45,608 nucleotides of DNA from Hofstenia miamia. Its lineage: Eukaryota > Xenacoelomorpha > Acoela. Each line of letters starts with the position of its first letter. Within the stretch, counting starts at the first letter, position 1. The translations under genes were made by a program, and so were the position numbers. The stretch spans positions 801,302-846,909 of the forward strand of contig SCFE01000072.1 in NCBI GenBank assembly GCA_004352715.1, read 5' to 3'. Positions 34,467-45,608 of the stretch are shown here, one piece after another. The notes below the pieces were generated by a model, which was not told the origin of the DNA, made no database searches, and was given only the letters and a program-made list of their open reading frames with translations.

Positions 34467-34693
34467 CCCGCTTTTGCTAGGGAAAATGCAAAAACCTTGC
34501 ACTTGGCGGAAAATGGTCCGAAATTTCTCAGGCATTTAGTTTTCAATCGCCCTTTTTCCCCAAAATACCTATTTTATGGCAATTGTTACCGCAGTATTCA
34601 CTCAAACTTCAATATGTTTAACATGAGGGGTAGGTAAATCAAAAAGATACTACGCGGTCATAATGAGGTTTTTAGAAACATTTAGCGGGAGAT
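34465..34693 (+). mobile_element. MITE copy B, embedded in (TA)n
   Basis: The left end atcccgcttttgct (34465) is inverse to the right end tttagcgggagat (ending 34693), an imperfect terminal repeat around CCCGCT. TA repeats lie on both sides (34404-34462 and 34705-34741). It is homologous to the minus-strand copy at 21702-21960. No transposase is encoded. Confidence 0.75.
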
Positions 34694-34701
34694 ATAAATA
34701 A

Positions 34702-34740
<39 letters not shown>

Positions 34741-34742
<2 letters not shown>

Positions 34743-35808
34743 GGTATAAACATAGATCGCTATTGATATATATATTACAAATTTCTCTCACTTTCCAATG
34801 AATTTCTTCCATATTTTCCTAATATTTTAATGAAATTATGAGAAGGTTTTTAAAATATTTTTTACAAACTCTATAATTTCCTACGTCCTTTATTACTAAA
34901 TATAAAAGTCTGAAGTTGTTCAGATAATATGCAATGAACTGCGTTTTTTTTATTTTATTGCAATTTGTATCCTTAATATTGATGAATTTAAAAAATTTTC
35001 TTTAAATTTTTGTCTCATATCTACCAATTAAATGCCCATGCAGACGTTTTTATTCACGTTTAATGCCAAAAATAACACATAAAATGGTAAGATTGCATTA
35101 TAATATTATTCAAAATTGCTTTCTCAAATATTATCAATAAAATGATTGGAAATTCTCCACTTGATTAATTAAGCAGACAATTCTAGATATACGATTAGCT
35201 AGTTCGTAAATTATCAAAATATAGCTATTAAATAAATACTATAACCTATCGCATTAAATTCTTTTTCATATATATTTGGCTTAGACACCATTGTAAACAC
35301 GTTGAGAACACGGTTCAAACACGTTGATTTTAATATTAAAACAAAAATCAATCAATTTCTACCTCAACAATTGATTTTCTTGTCTCAGAAAATCTTGTAT
35401 TTTGCAAAAATTTGTAATAATTACAGATAACTTCTCTGAAATTTAATTTGGCAAGCATCAACATAATTATTTCCCAATTTCAAATATTAATAACAAAAAT
35501 TGGCGTTATACGTAGTATGCTAGACTCGAGAAGTCGCATCAAATGCATTCATTCTATTAAAGGTTAATTGTCGGAAGAAGAAAACCGATAGCTGCCTAAG
35601 ATATTTTTAACCCCATGAAAAACTTTATTATATTTTATTAAATTTCAACATATTCCTATCACATCAACATAATCCTATTGCATATGGTTGAGGTAAAAAA
35701 CCCCAAACAGCGACTAATCCTTAACTAAAATTCAATAAATATAATTGAAGAATGAATTAAATGATTTGTGGTTACGTTCGCAGTAGTCTTATCTAAACCA
35801 TTTAAGTA
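34741..35808. other. AT-rich non-coding DNA
   Basis: Nothing recognised. Confidence 0.55.

Positions 35809-35842
<34 letters not shown>
35809..35842. repeat. (TA)n followed by (TG)n
   Basis: Compound microsatellite directly upstream of a retrotransposon fragment. Confidence 0.9.
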
Positions 35843-35844
<2 letters not shown>

Positions 35845-35847
35845 TAA

Positions 35848-36234
35848 GGAAAAGTTAATCGAAGTAATTCATACATATAAATACTTGGGCATCTACACGA
35901 TGATGATATTACATGGAGTTCATATGTTAATTATATTATCAAATGTGTCAATCTAAGTATCAGAAGACTATATTTTGTTCTGAAATATCTAAATAAAGAC
36001 AAGAAGTTATTCTTATTGCAAACGTATATCTCTCCGATATATTTATATGCAACAAAGCTGATTGTAAGTAACATCACAGAACAACAGAGAAAATGTCTGA
36101 GGAAGCCATTGAAATTATTTGCGAGAATTGCAAATATGCAAAAATGTGCACTAATCAAATTCCGGCTAAACATAGAATTTGAAGAAAAATTAAACAACAA
36201 TATAATAAAGATTCCAAACAATGAAAGTCTATAA
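35848..36234 (+). pseudogene. Non-LTR retrotransposon RT C-terminal (thumb) fragment
   Basis: The reading VIHTYKYLGIY shifts frame to DDDITWSSYVNYIIKCVN and SIRRLYFVLKYLNKDKKLF, then LLQTYISPIYLYATKLIVSN and QRKCLRKPLKLFARI. This is the order seen after motif C in many non-LTR RTs: YLG-x-x-DxxLtW, then the LK...L...YxxxIxPxLxYA region, then a basic helix. The polymerase motifs are missing. The fragment lies between two TA microsatellites. Confidence 0.65.
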
Positions 36235-36280
36235 CAGGCTGTAAGTTCATATTACCAGAAGTTGAAACTGGTTGGTATAA

Positions 36281-36303
36281 GAATATATATGTATATATAT
36301 ATA

Positions 36304-36339
<36 letters not shown>

Positions 36340-36347
36340 TATGAAGT
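36281..36347. repeat. Imperfect (TA)n microsatellite
   Basis: TA runs interrupted by TG, TC and AC steps. Confidence 0.9.
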
Positions 36348-36894
36348 TTCATAAATTTAGTGCAACATAAGTATGCAAACATAGCTATATAAATATGTAC
36401 ATGCGCATAATATTTGTCATATTGATCTCCACGAAAATGTTCATGGAGTGGGTGGGGATCCAAATTCTGCCTAATAGACAAACCTGACTTTTAGTCCTCT
36501 TAGTTGTCACTGTATGTAACTCTTTGGCATTGAGTTAGGGAACTCAATTCAAATCAGCTTCGCAATTTATTTAGAAACTGTAGACAAGCCTCTTAAAACA
36601 AAATCTGTCACACCGTGGTTGAACGAGGTGCCTTTTTCATAAGGATTTGTGTTGCTTCATTGCAAAGGCTTTCACAAAGCGCATAGTATTGTATGTATCC
36701 TGCTCTTAATTCTTGAACCGTGATTACAATTATACGGTTCTTCTTAAGGTTTTTCTCCAAAATGAGTAACTTTTTAAAACTATTAAGGAAAATATGATTA
36801 TTAGCATAATTCCATGAACAGGAAACTCATAAATTCATTTGAAATGTGCTAATATTTTTAAGTAGTAAACATGTATAACCTTGTACACTTTTTT
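36348..36894. other. Non-coding DNA, slightly less AT-rich
   Basis: No coding region or RNA gene is recognised. Confidence 0.5.
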
Positions 36895-37260
36895 TATAAG
36901 AACAATTTTATAAGAACATTAGGCTCAAAAATGCCAAAAAATAAGAACAATTTAAGAACGGTAGTGAGGCTGAAAGTATTTAAAAAGTAGTTTTTTTGTT
37001 TTGATTTTTTCAATGAATAGTAACAAAAGATACTTATTTACAGTTCCAAAAGTTTAAAAATACTAAACGTAGGAGAATCAAACAAAACGATAATAAAAAT
37101 ATAAAGTAGTTATGCGCAAAAAGAATCAGTGGCATCTAAAATCCCCTAAATAGTAAAGTAAATAGCCAAAATTTGTTTTTTACCTCAGAAAAAATAAGAA
37201 CAAAATAAGAACAATTTAAGGCTCAAACTGCCAAAAAAATAAGAACAGTTGAGCCTCAGC
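36895..37260. repeat. Unclassified repeat with recurring ATAAGAACA units
   Basis: aggctcaaaaatgccaaaaa at 36921 recurs as aggctcaaactgccaaaaaa at 37219, each followed by ataagaaca. The ATAAGAACA word occurs repeatedly at both ends, and gtgaggctg (36964) is inverse to a gcctcagc stretch (37253). I cannot assign it to a family. Confidence 0.45.
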
Positions 37261-39896
37261 AAAAATTTACTGGTTCTAATAAAAAAATAGTGTATGTTGA
37301 AACAAGCAAAATTCCAATGGTTGTGTTGAATTATAAGCTATTGAAAACCATTCTTCATTTGCTGTATTTAATTCATTAAAAAGTTTCCGAACATTCTCTT
37401 GCCCCATTGCTAAATATTTTACATCAGTTTTGAAAATACTATATAAATTGCGATGACACGATGAAGATTATTTTATCAATAATAAATTATCGATGTTATA
37501 CGTTTCCATGAATTCACTATTTTTATAATTGAATGTATACAACACTGGTAATTTCTCAAAAAACATGTATCATTATTTGGGGTAGTCGTGTTTTATATTT
37601 TTTAATAATCATAATCCGCCTGAAGCGGAATGCATTTAAATTTATTTAACAAAACATTTTTTAGAGATTGTGTCAACTTAATCAACCTTGTTACACACCG
37701 AATAAAATGGCTTTGAATTGCAAGTGCAGAAGAAGAGAAATGTGTTCAGCAGCTGGACTAAGGTATGTTCCACATTATGAATTTGTAATAAATTTTCAAT
37801 TGTGTTTTACTTTGCAATTTCCCTAATCACTTCTTTACAGTAAATTATTTCAATTTCAAATTTATTCTAATTACAGAATAAATGCATATCAAAATAATTT
37901 TTTGCTAAGTATGAAATTACTATTACATATAACATAATTTGAATCAAACAATAGATTTTTGTAAAAAATTCCTAAATCCTTCTCAAATAAGATGTTGATT
38001 TGTTCCCAATTAGAAATTGAAGTTTTCATTGTCAATTGTGATATTTTGAAACAAACCCATTGTTTTGAGAGTGAATTTATAATGAGCAAAGCGATCTTCT
38101 TATTCAATGTAATAAGATTTTAAGAAAAAAATTTTTTAGTGGTAGACGACTAACCAACTATTTTCATAAGTCGTGTTTTGCATTGTACAATTTCATCAGT
38201 AACTTTCATAATAAATAATATTTTTAGATTCTCAGCATATTGTTCGCATTCACATTCGGGGGTTGTATATCAATACGTCGGCGGCAGAAGAAAATATTGA
38301 CTTCTAAGGAATTACCATTAGAAGCAAATGCTCTTTACACATTTGTACCGTGCAGTCTACAAGTTTTAGTAAATGTGTACATTGTACTTTATAATAAATA
38401 TAAAAATATCTAACAGCTTTTGAATTGTAGAGACCCTAATTATGAAAGAGTAGTTGCATAGAAAACTCCATTAAATCATCTAAGCATTACTGATTTAATC
38501 AAGAGTAAACGCATAAAGTCGAAAAATTTAGCACACGAGAAACAGGTACTTTAGAAAATTTTACTAGAACACTTTTTATGTACAACTAGAAATAAATAAT
38601 TCAACATCAAGAAAACTTAATTTGGTACATATTTACTTCTCAAAATTATGTATTTATCATATTTTTTAAGAATATAATGCAAACAATTATGGCTGACAAT
38701 TTGAAGATTAGCAGTGGGATACTTGAAAACTATCGAGCACAAATATTCAAAAGTTCATTTAATTCAAGATTATTATATAAACTTTATGAAAATTATTGGG
38801 TATCAAATTGCTAGGAAACAGGTTAATGTCAAACTGAGATATAATTTTGTCCTTGGTCTATCTAATAACAATGATTTTGGTAACTCACTTAAGGTTTAGG
38901 GTAAAGGCAAAGTTTTCAAAGACAGCCCAAAAGGCGTTTTACAACTTTCTTAATAAATATCCATGAAAACTTTATCCTCTTAAATAACTCTAAATATCTA
39001 TAGAAAATGCACAAAAAACTTCTTATTTTTTGTCAAAGAAGGAAATAGAGTCAAACTCTTTCAAGGGTTATGATTTCAGTTTTTTTTCTGGAAATTCCAG
39101 GTGGACTCACACCCTTTTGACAAACCACTTAACTCTAACAAACGATATTTGAATTCAACTTTAAAATGCTAATTGAATTAAAGGCCAAAATATTTCTGTT
39201 CTGATTAATACAATTAGTTTTATCGCACTACCTCTAATTGAAATTTCAATAGAAACTTTGATGATGATATTTTGAAATATGAAGGCTTTTGTTTGAATTC
39301 AAATCGCTGTATTTTTCTAAATGCTAAAGTGATTCCTGTTTTTGAGATTTACTTTCGATAAAGATGTTGCTATTTTCTTGCTGATAAAGGGATTCATGAA
39401 ACTAAGTTGAATTGAAGAAATAAACCTTGTAACACATTTGAAGAATTGTTAGAAACATGCTTTTATCAGCTATATCAATGTAATTTAGTGTGACTACAAA
39501 AGTGATGACTCGGATGTGGTAGTAACAACAATTAGAACTGGCTTTAGGGACACTTTTTGTAACCCTCAGATGATATTAAATATCACAAATAGTTTATGGT
39601 TTAAGTGTCACATAAAACGATTTTTTTATTTGGTCAGATGAAGCATCATTTGATACTTAGTTTTTTTAGTTTTATTAAGGTTTCTGACCTTTCATACGCG
39701 ACTCATTCCGGCTTGTGCTATTTGACAGGAATTAGCAAGGGTCGAACATGACCGGCTGTAGGCCTACTTGGCCAACATGGGCCATGAACCTTGTTGTCCA
39801 GAGATAAATAAACTGCTGACAGAAATGCGGGCCACAATTGAGCATATTTTATATAATTTCCATGTGCATTATCATTTTGTTTTGCCGTTTATATTT
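37261..39896. other. AT-rich non-coding DNA
   Basis: No coding region is recognised. The open frames seen are short and of skewed composition. Confidence 0.5.
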
Positions 39897-41352
39897 AATA
39901 TGTTATTCCATGGTCTCCTCACATCTTCAATTTGTTCAATTATATTCTCAATACCGATTGTTTCCCCGACTATTGGACGATTTCATATATCTATCTCTTG
40001 TTAAAAAGTGGTAAAAATTAATTGGTCTCCAACTACAAACCGATTAGTCAACTTCTAAAACTCGCATTGATTCGAAAAAAGCTTATGTCTAATTATATGT
40101 CAAGAAGACTTTTTCTAACAAAAAATTTGGTTTTATAAAAAGACGTTCTACAACGACTCAGTTGTTAACATTCCTTGATCGAATTTACAATGCGTTGACT
40201 CAGGTGAACCATCTTTTACATTATATTGTGACCTCAGGAAATTTTGAGAAAGTACCTCATTCCTTGCTGATTAACAAACTAACATCTTACCCTTTTGATA
40301 AAAAGTTATTATTACTTTTCAGTTTTTCCTTATTTGACCGTTCTCCAGTGGTCATTGTAAACGGTATTCATTGTAATCTGTTACCAATCACTATTGGGGT
40401 CCCACAAGGACCCGTCCTTTGGGCCATTACTGCTTCTTATTTTCATCAACGACCACCCTGAAGGTTCTATTGAATGTTTACCATTATTGTTTGCTGATGA
40501 CCTTAGCATTACAACTTCTAATTCTGCTGCTTTTCACTTTATTACAATCATGGTGTGTTAATAATGGCATGAATTTTAATATTTCTAAATTCCAGTTGCC
40601 TATAATCCCACCTCCGATTGATGAGTATAGTTATGCCTTCTGTAGCTGCCTCATCGTTTGTCAAAGACCTGGGCATTACGATATCTTCCACTTTAAACTG
40701 GTCTATACACATTAATAACAAATTAATAACCTGTAACTTCACATTTAAGATACTCAAACGTACTATCTCTTTCAATGTTGCCTCCAAAAACAAAGCGTAT
40801 CTTTATAAATCTTTCATTGTATCCAGCCTATTTTATGGTTCTGTTTCTTGGTTTCCCTCTACTTCTGATCTGAAGCGCCTTGAGAGATTTCAGAGTCACA
40901 ATAGAAAAATTTTCAAGACCGATTATACAATTTAAGCATTCTCCCAATTTCTCTTCATCTAAAGTTGCTGGATTTTCTGTTTTTCAATAAACTGCTAAAT
41001 GACTCTTATGACCTAGATTATCAACTGTATATTACCTCATACATACCAAGAAAATCAAATCTCAGATCTAGCATGCCACAGCTTTTCAAATCGCAACCAT
41101 TACACAAGGCTAAAACACTGCAATTTTTCTTCAGAAGAATAATTACTTTAGCCGATTGCATTCACCTCCACACAAAAATTAATCTATATAATTTCTCTAC
41201 TTATGTCAAAACTGAATTAAAGTCCCTCTTCTGGAACTTTTTTATTAACAAATTCGACTGGTCGAGTTCCTGCACATCATTTTTAGTTTGCTATTGCTCT
41301 AAATGTCGTATAGTATGATACGACAATATAGTCTATTATAATTATTATAATG
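39897..41352 (+). mobile_element. CR1/jockey-group retrotransposon relic (family C)
   Basis: In shifting frames the RT motifs come in order: NYKPISQLLKLALI (motif 2, about 40036), GNFEKVPHSLLINKL (end of motif A, about 40240; the catalytic Asp is lost), GVPQGPVL (motif B, about 40398), PLLFADDLSIT (motif C with intact FADD, 40481-40513), VKDLGITISSTLNWSIHINN (about 40660), SLFYGSVSWFPSTSDLKRLE (about 40825) and the C-terminus MLDFLFFNKLLND...SCTSFLVCYCSKCRIV ending about 41318. The 3' end is a degenerate TAT/TAA-rich tail near 41330-41352. Many frameshifts and stops. Confidence 0.8.
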
Positions 41353-41470
41353 ATTTATACATGGATATTGTTGTTTTCCAATAGAATTTTGTTTGTTTAT
41401 TGTATTGCTGGGTTTTAGTAACATTCTGACTATTTGAATAAACGTTGCAAGTCAATTTAAAACAAAAGGG

Positions 41471-41529
41471 CCAAGTTGACAAGGGCGGCCCACGTTTTGA
41501 GACAGCAAGTGGGCGGGTGTTCACCTTGG
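41471..41529. repeat. GC-rich hairpin
   Basis: ccaagttgacaagggcggcc with cac (41471-41493) is inverse, with a few mismatches, to gtgggcgggtgttcaccttgg (41509-41529) around a 15-nt loop. It stands out in AT-rich DNA. It may be the end of an unidentified DNA transposon. Confidence 0.5.
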
Positions 41530-42773
41530 ACATGAAAATTTTTCCAAAAATTTTTCGCTTACCTTAAATAAATTACAAAAAACTTTATCTTTCGCCATTT
41601 GAAGAGGGTATCTAAGCATAAATATCAATATACCATTCTACCAACTTATTTCAGAAAAGTTGAGTTAAGCACTCATTGTTAAAGTGACAGCATTACTGGT
41701 TTTCATATGCAATGGTTCTGATAGCGATGACAAAACGCAATCGTTCTTGTATGGTACGAAAGATGAAATCCTATTCTTCAAAATTACCTTAAGGCTTTTG
41801 CAAATAGGTGTGCTAAGCTACTGTTGTCTTAGGAATGTATGAAAAAATTCCATCTACCGTCTTTGACAAAACTATTACCCCAAACACATTCTGTACAGTG
41901 GAATGTAATATTTTAATGATTACCTGCCAGTAAATCTATTTTTAATCCCTATCTTAATATATTTACCCTATCTAGTTTTTCAACACAATTTTGCCAGATC
42001 TAACCATTGGAATGAGTTATGGCAGAGGCCATACCCAACCCAAAACACAGTTGAGGACAGGACTTCCAGGCTAGTTTTATATCATTAATTTAATTAATTT
42101 TAAAATGCATGTATTAATTTTGTAATGCCTAAAATATTTTCGTAAAATGAAAAAAAGCTGTTTCAATTTATTTTTAGATGATTTAATTTGAAACAGTTTA
42201 TCTTTAGGGGAAATAGGGGCTAAAACATGTACAGTAGCTGTTAGGATTCCTTAACACCAAGAAACAGGTTACTTGAAATAACTGAATTCTAGCTTTTGCT
42301 AATGACACTTGTCCACATTTCAACTAATTGCTTATCAGAGTGAGGGTGTGTTAGGTGATTCTCCCTAATGAAGCATGCAAAATTCCAATATTCGCTCGCT
42401 TCTTTCAATCATGTCAGAATAGTCAGACAATTAACTTTAAATTAAAATAAATATGGGAAAATGACATTATAGCTTTAAAGTATAGAAACTATAGGAATGT
42501 TTTACTCTAACAAAAGAAAATAAAAGTCTTATCATAATATCAAAGATTGGAACTAAAATAGAGCAGTTATTTTCACAAAAAACGTGCTGTATTAATGTGT
42601 AATATCTCCAATCTTAAGTGAATTTCCTTTCCAAATATTAACAATATGATTTACTAAGCTCTGTATTTTGATAATTACTTAGTGTTTTTTATTGGAAGTT
42701 GTGCTTACTTTTCGTATGGCAACTGAATATTCAAATGTAAACTATTCACTAGAAAGCAATAAATAGGTATTTA
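41530..42773. other. AT-rich non-coding DNA
   Basis: Nothing recognised. Confidence 0.55.
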
Positions 42774-42775
42774 TA

Positions 42776-43287
42776 CAGGGTGTACATAAAGTCTTTAGGC
42801 AATTTTAAAAATTCATTAATATTACAACTGGAGTTAGAAATCTCCGAAATATTTAAACAATATCAAGTCAACAGCTATTTTACCTTCTTTTAGCACGATG
42901 GAACACCGCCTCATTGGGGATTAAAAGTTAGTGAATTTTCTTGCCCCCTGGATTGGAGGAGGTGGCCTCGGATACAACACCATCGGAATTTTTTGTGGGG
43001 TTACGTGAAGGATGTTGCTTCCAGCACCAAAGTAAGGGACATCACTGACCTTAAGGAAAGAATAACTGCTGCTGTGAATACAATTGATGAAGAAAAGGTT
43101 AAGAAGGACGTGGATATCGTTTGGATGTCCTCCGTGCTACAAATGTGGCTCAGATAGAAATATATTTATGTTTGGAATAAGAACTTGCATATTTACTTGA
43201 TATTATTCAAACATTTCAGAGATCTCCAACTTCAGTTATAATATTAATGAATTCCTAAAATTGTCTAAAGACTTTATGGACACCCTG
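42776..43287 (+). mobile_element. Mariner-type deletion derivative with 93-bp TIRs
   Basis: The left repeat (42776-42868, begins cagggtgtacataaagtctt) is inverse to the right repeat (43195-43287, ends ctttatggacaccctg), with about a dozen mismatches over 93 bp. TA flanks both ends (42774-42775 and 43288-43289), as for mariner/Tc1 elements. The interior keeps only the 3' part of a transposase gene. Confidence 0.85.
42897..43160 (+). pseudogene. Mariner-type transposase C-terminal fragment
   Basis: The reading HDGTPPHWGLKVSEF contains the second catalytic Asp motif (QDGAPPHW in relatives). In shifted frames SDTTPSEFF (SPDxTPxDFF, third catalytic Asp) and NFLWGYVKDVASSTKVRDIT follow, then LKERITAAVNTIDEEKVKKD and a stop after LQMWLR. 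WGYVKDxVY and LKERI are typical of this transposase group. At least two frameshifts lie between the second and third Asp motifs, and the first half of the protein is deleted, so it is inactive. Confidence 0.8.
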
Positions 43288-43289
43288 TA

Positions 43290-44502
43290 TATCGAATTTC
43301 TCCGTAATATGTGGAATGATATTGAAGAAGCTATTGTAGTCTACTCAAAATATTTTGTTCACAGACTGAAATATTGATGTTATATAGTGGGTTAAAGTCA
43401 CCGCAATCATGCATTCATGAGATATAAATCTACAATTTTGAAATGTTGGTAAACAAATTGTGTTCATTACCCTCGAATAATTTACATTGCCACATTAGAA
43501 AAGCAACACTTGGTCATAGTTATTCAATATAGTTTTCCAATCTTAAAACATTTCAACAAATTTGGAGCAATATTTGAATCAAGACATGCCATTTGTTCTG
43601 CAATCACAATTGTCATTTAAAACGATTGAATTTCCCATCACCAGTAACAATAAAATTTTTTTAAATCGCATCCAATTCTCATATGCTTCAGTTTATTTAT
43701 ATGAATTTTATCAAACAACTGAAGCGGATATGGATTGCCAATTTCTTTTAGATGCTGTTCATATATATATTAGACTAAGATTGTATTTGCTATTATTTCT
43801 CTGCAAGAGAAGGTGCTATGGCAAAATTATTATAACATATACCAACGAGGTTGCGTTCAATAATTTATTCAAATGCTAGGTGTTGAAATACTTAATAGAG
43901 ATTAGTATCGAAGTTGTGTGGATTTTACTCTATTAACTTCCTTCACTTTAAAAATTGATATCCATAATGCAACAATTAAGTTAACAATAGAATGGATCTG
44001 CAACAATCTTTAAAGGGATAATATGAGATTCAATTGAAAACAGCATTCCTCCATTTCTAAACTATTTCAAAAATATTACAGAAAATATTTTTTAGCAATA
44101 TATAATAATTAAAAGCAATTTTGGTATTTTGAAATGTGGATGACCAAATTGCCTGACTTTATCTCTGATAAAAAAATATACATTTTTATAAATATTGAAA
44201 ATTGATTGTAATTTTCTTTTTACATATTTGTATATTTTTAATCCACAAAAATAATAATATTAGTGCATGCTTTGCAATTTTTAAACCTGCTTTAATAGTA
44301 GTAATTATAATTCTGTAAATTTTCCAAAATCAGTCTTGGGAATTTCATTACCCAGTCAACAGTTAAAGGTTATTTTGCTATGCTCAGGTGTAGCATCATC
44401 TGAAAGATTTTTAAACTGCTCTATCATATGTCAATAAATTAATATTGAGGGGCATAGCTATGAATTACTAAATTTTAGCTGTATTATTCAAAGGTTAGAT
44501 AT

Positions 44503-44504
<2 letters not shown>
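43290..44504. other. AT-rich non-coding DNA
   Basis: A frame at 43562-43879 is open but resembles no family I know. Confidence 0.5.
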
Positions 44505-44560
<56 letters not shown>

Positions 44561-44561
44561 G
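44505..44561. repeat. (TA)n microsatellite
   Basis: About 28 TA units with one slip (ataatat) near 44534. Confidence 0.95.
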
Positions 44562-44980
44562 GATTTTCTACACTTAGAAAAGCAAAATTTTTAAACAAAA
44601 GTGTAGTTAATTCAAAAAATACTCAATAAATTAGAGACATATTCAATAAATTTTGCATTGCTTAAAATTATAATTTTCTGAATGCTTGATAACAATGAGC
44701 TTCATTAGCACCAATTACTTTAGTAATAGCCCAGCTTTAGATTTATATCTACATGAACAAATCTGCAATACATTGTGTGGGAATGCCCTACTTTAAAAAT
44801 CAACTATCAATTTACAAAAATAGAAACATCATTCGTCATTACCTTTTCATAAGGTATTATTAGGATCTAAAAAAACTCATAGTGCCTCTAATTAGCGTCA
44901 TCATGCTAAACAGTTTAATGTGCACAAAAATAATTAACAAAAAATGCTTACAAAAATTACTCTTCAGTGTATTAATATTA

Positions 44981-45034
44981 CCAGAGGCGCACCCAGAGGG
45001 GGGGAACTGGGGGAACGTTCCCCCCCTCAACAGA
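44981..45034. repeat. GC-rich palindromic motif, possible DNA-transposon end
   Basis: ccagaggcgcacccagaggg leads into a 16-bp perfect palindrome gggggaacgttccccc (45009-45024). CAGAGGCGCACCCAG-like starts are seen at ends of some DNA transposons, but no partner end lies in the window. Confidence 0.35.
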
Positions 45035-45040
45035 GCACAG

Positions 45041-45608
45041 ATGCTTCCATTCCTCATGAAATTTATGCTGATATGATAACATAGTACATATATATTAAGA
45101 AAAATTACCAATAATTTACAATTATTTAGGTTTACTAAGAACGTTCTCACAAGCATTAATGGATGAAAATCTTGGTGAAACATAATAAAGTCCCAATTCG
45201 AAAATCATTATTGTCCTGCCTAGTAAATTAATACAGTATTGGCTATTGCATGTGTACAGCACAGTTTGATGACCAAAATATACATTATGCTTCCACTAAC
45301 GAATTCACTTTTTTTATATTAAAGGCATAACATTAACCCTATTTCGCACCATTGCTATCTTTCTGTCACACGCCTCATATTGTGATGTCAAACCTAAAGA
45401 TATTAAACAATGATCACAGCTTATACATAACGTATCTATGCAGAATCAAATTACGATTTCTGGCAACATTTAACTTAGATTTTTCTTAGTGCTAACAGAA
45501 GTATAAAGCACTCGTAATTTTGTTTGTTATCTCACAACGATGGTTTTTCTTTTAAAAAAGTTTTTATGTGTTATGCTTGGTTCTTATGCTATAGTAGTGT
45601 TATAAGAC
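45041..45608. other. AT-rich non-coding DNA
   Basis: Nothing recognised up to the window edge. Confidence 0.55.

Noticed and set aside
39768-39896. Extension of the family C retrotransposon upstream to 39768
   Set aside because: This part shows no RT or endonuclease motif that I can recognise, so I start the element near the first RT-like sequence.
44860-45183. 107-residue minus-strand ORF
   Set aside because: It overlaps the GC-rich transposon-like end and another ORF on the plus strand, and shows no family signature.

Overview
This window is AT-rich metazoan-type nuclear DNA with no convincing host gene. It has no operons, no ribosome-binding sites, many (TA)n and (TAA)n microsatellites, several N gaps in a scaffolded assembly, and a dense set of decaying transposable elements: non-LTR retrotransposons, mariner/Tc1, hAT-like and foldback elements. 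The mix suggests an invertebrate; the sequence alone does not let me name the lineage.

Layout. 1-1.6 kb: featureless AT-rich DNA. 1.6-3.9 kb: a possible hAT-like bracket holding a mariner element (2745-3611) with perfect 33-bp inverted repeats. That mariner encodes only the DNA-binding half of the transposase. An N gap inside it is probably spurious, because both contig ends carry the same 30 nt. 3951-4561: a foldback element with arms of about 300 bp. 7.3-9.36 kb: a 5'-truncated, decayed CR1/jockey-group retrotransposon ending in a (TAA)n tail. 9.36-17.37 kb: the richest part, a pile-up of R4/Dong-type elements (reverse transcriptase, CCHC knuckle, restriction-like endonuclease) repeatedly bounded by (TAA)n tracts, with pieces of a second CR1-like family mixed in. 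17.4-45.6 kb: mostly unrecognised AT-rich DNA with scattered relics. These are a TCGAGT-rich MITE (18.1-18.4 kb), two copies of a MITE sitting in (TA)n (21.7-21.96 and 34.5-34.7 kb), a Tc1 relic (23.25-23.64 kb, minus strand), a hAT MITE with an 8-bp target duplication (29.13-29.67 kb), a decayed ORF of unknown origin (29.7-30.1 kb), an endonuclease fragment (32.1-32.5 kb), RT C-terminal fragments (35.8-36.2 and 39.9-41.35 kb), and a 512-bp mariner deletion derivative with 93-bp inverted repeats (42776-43287).

The main biological story is the R4/Dong cluster. R4-clade elements are known to integrate in TAA repeats. Here fragments start directly after (TAA)n at 9407, 13775 and 16237, and the one complete 3' end is followed by (TAA)n at 17349. 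One of these tracts is the tail of another retrotransposon, so tails of one family may act as landing sites for another. The latest copy is close to intact: its endonuclease is broken by a single in-frame TGA. It also carries a length-preserving replacement of 21 nt by (AAT)7, which is either a recombination scar or an assembly error. I found no CRISPR array, rRNA or tRNA, and no clear new enzymatic system.
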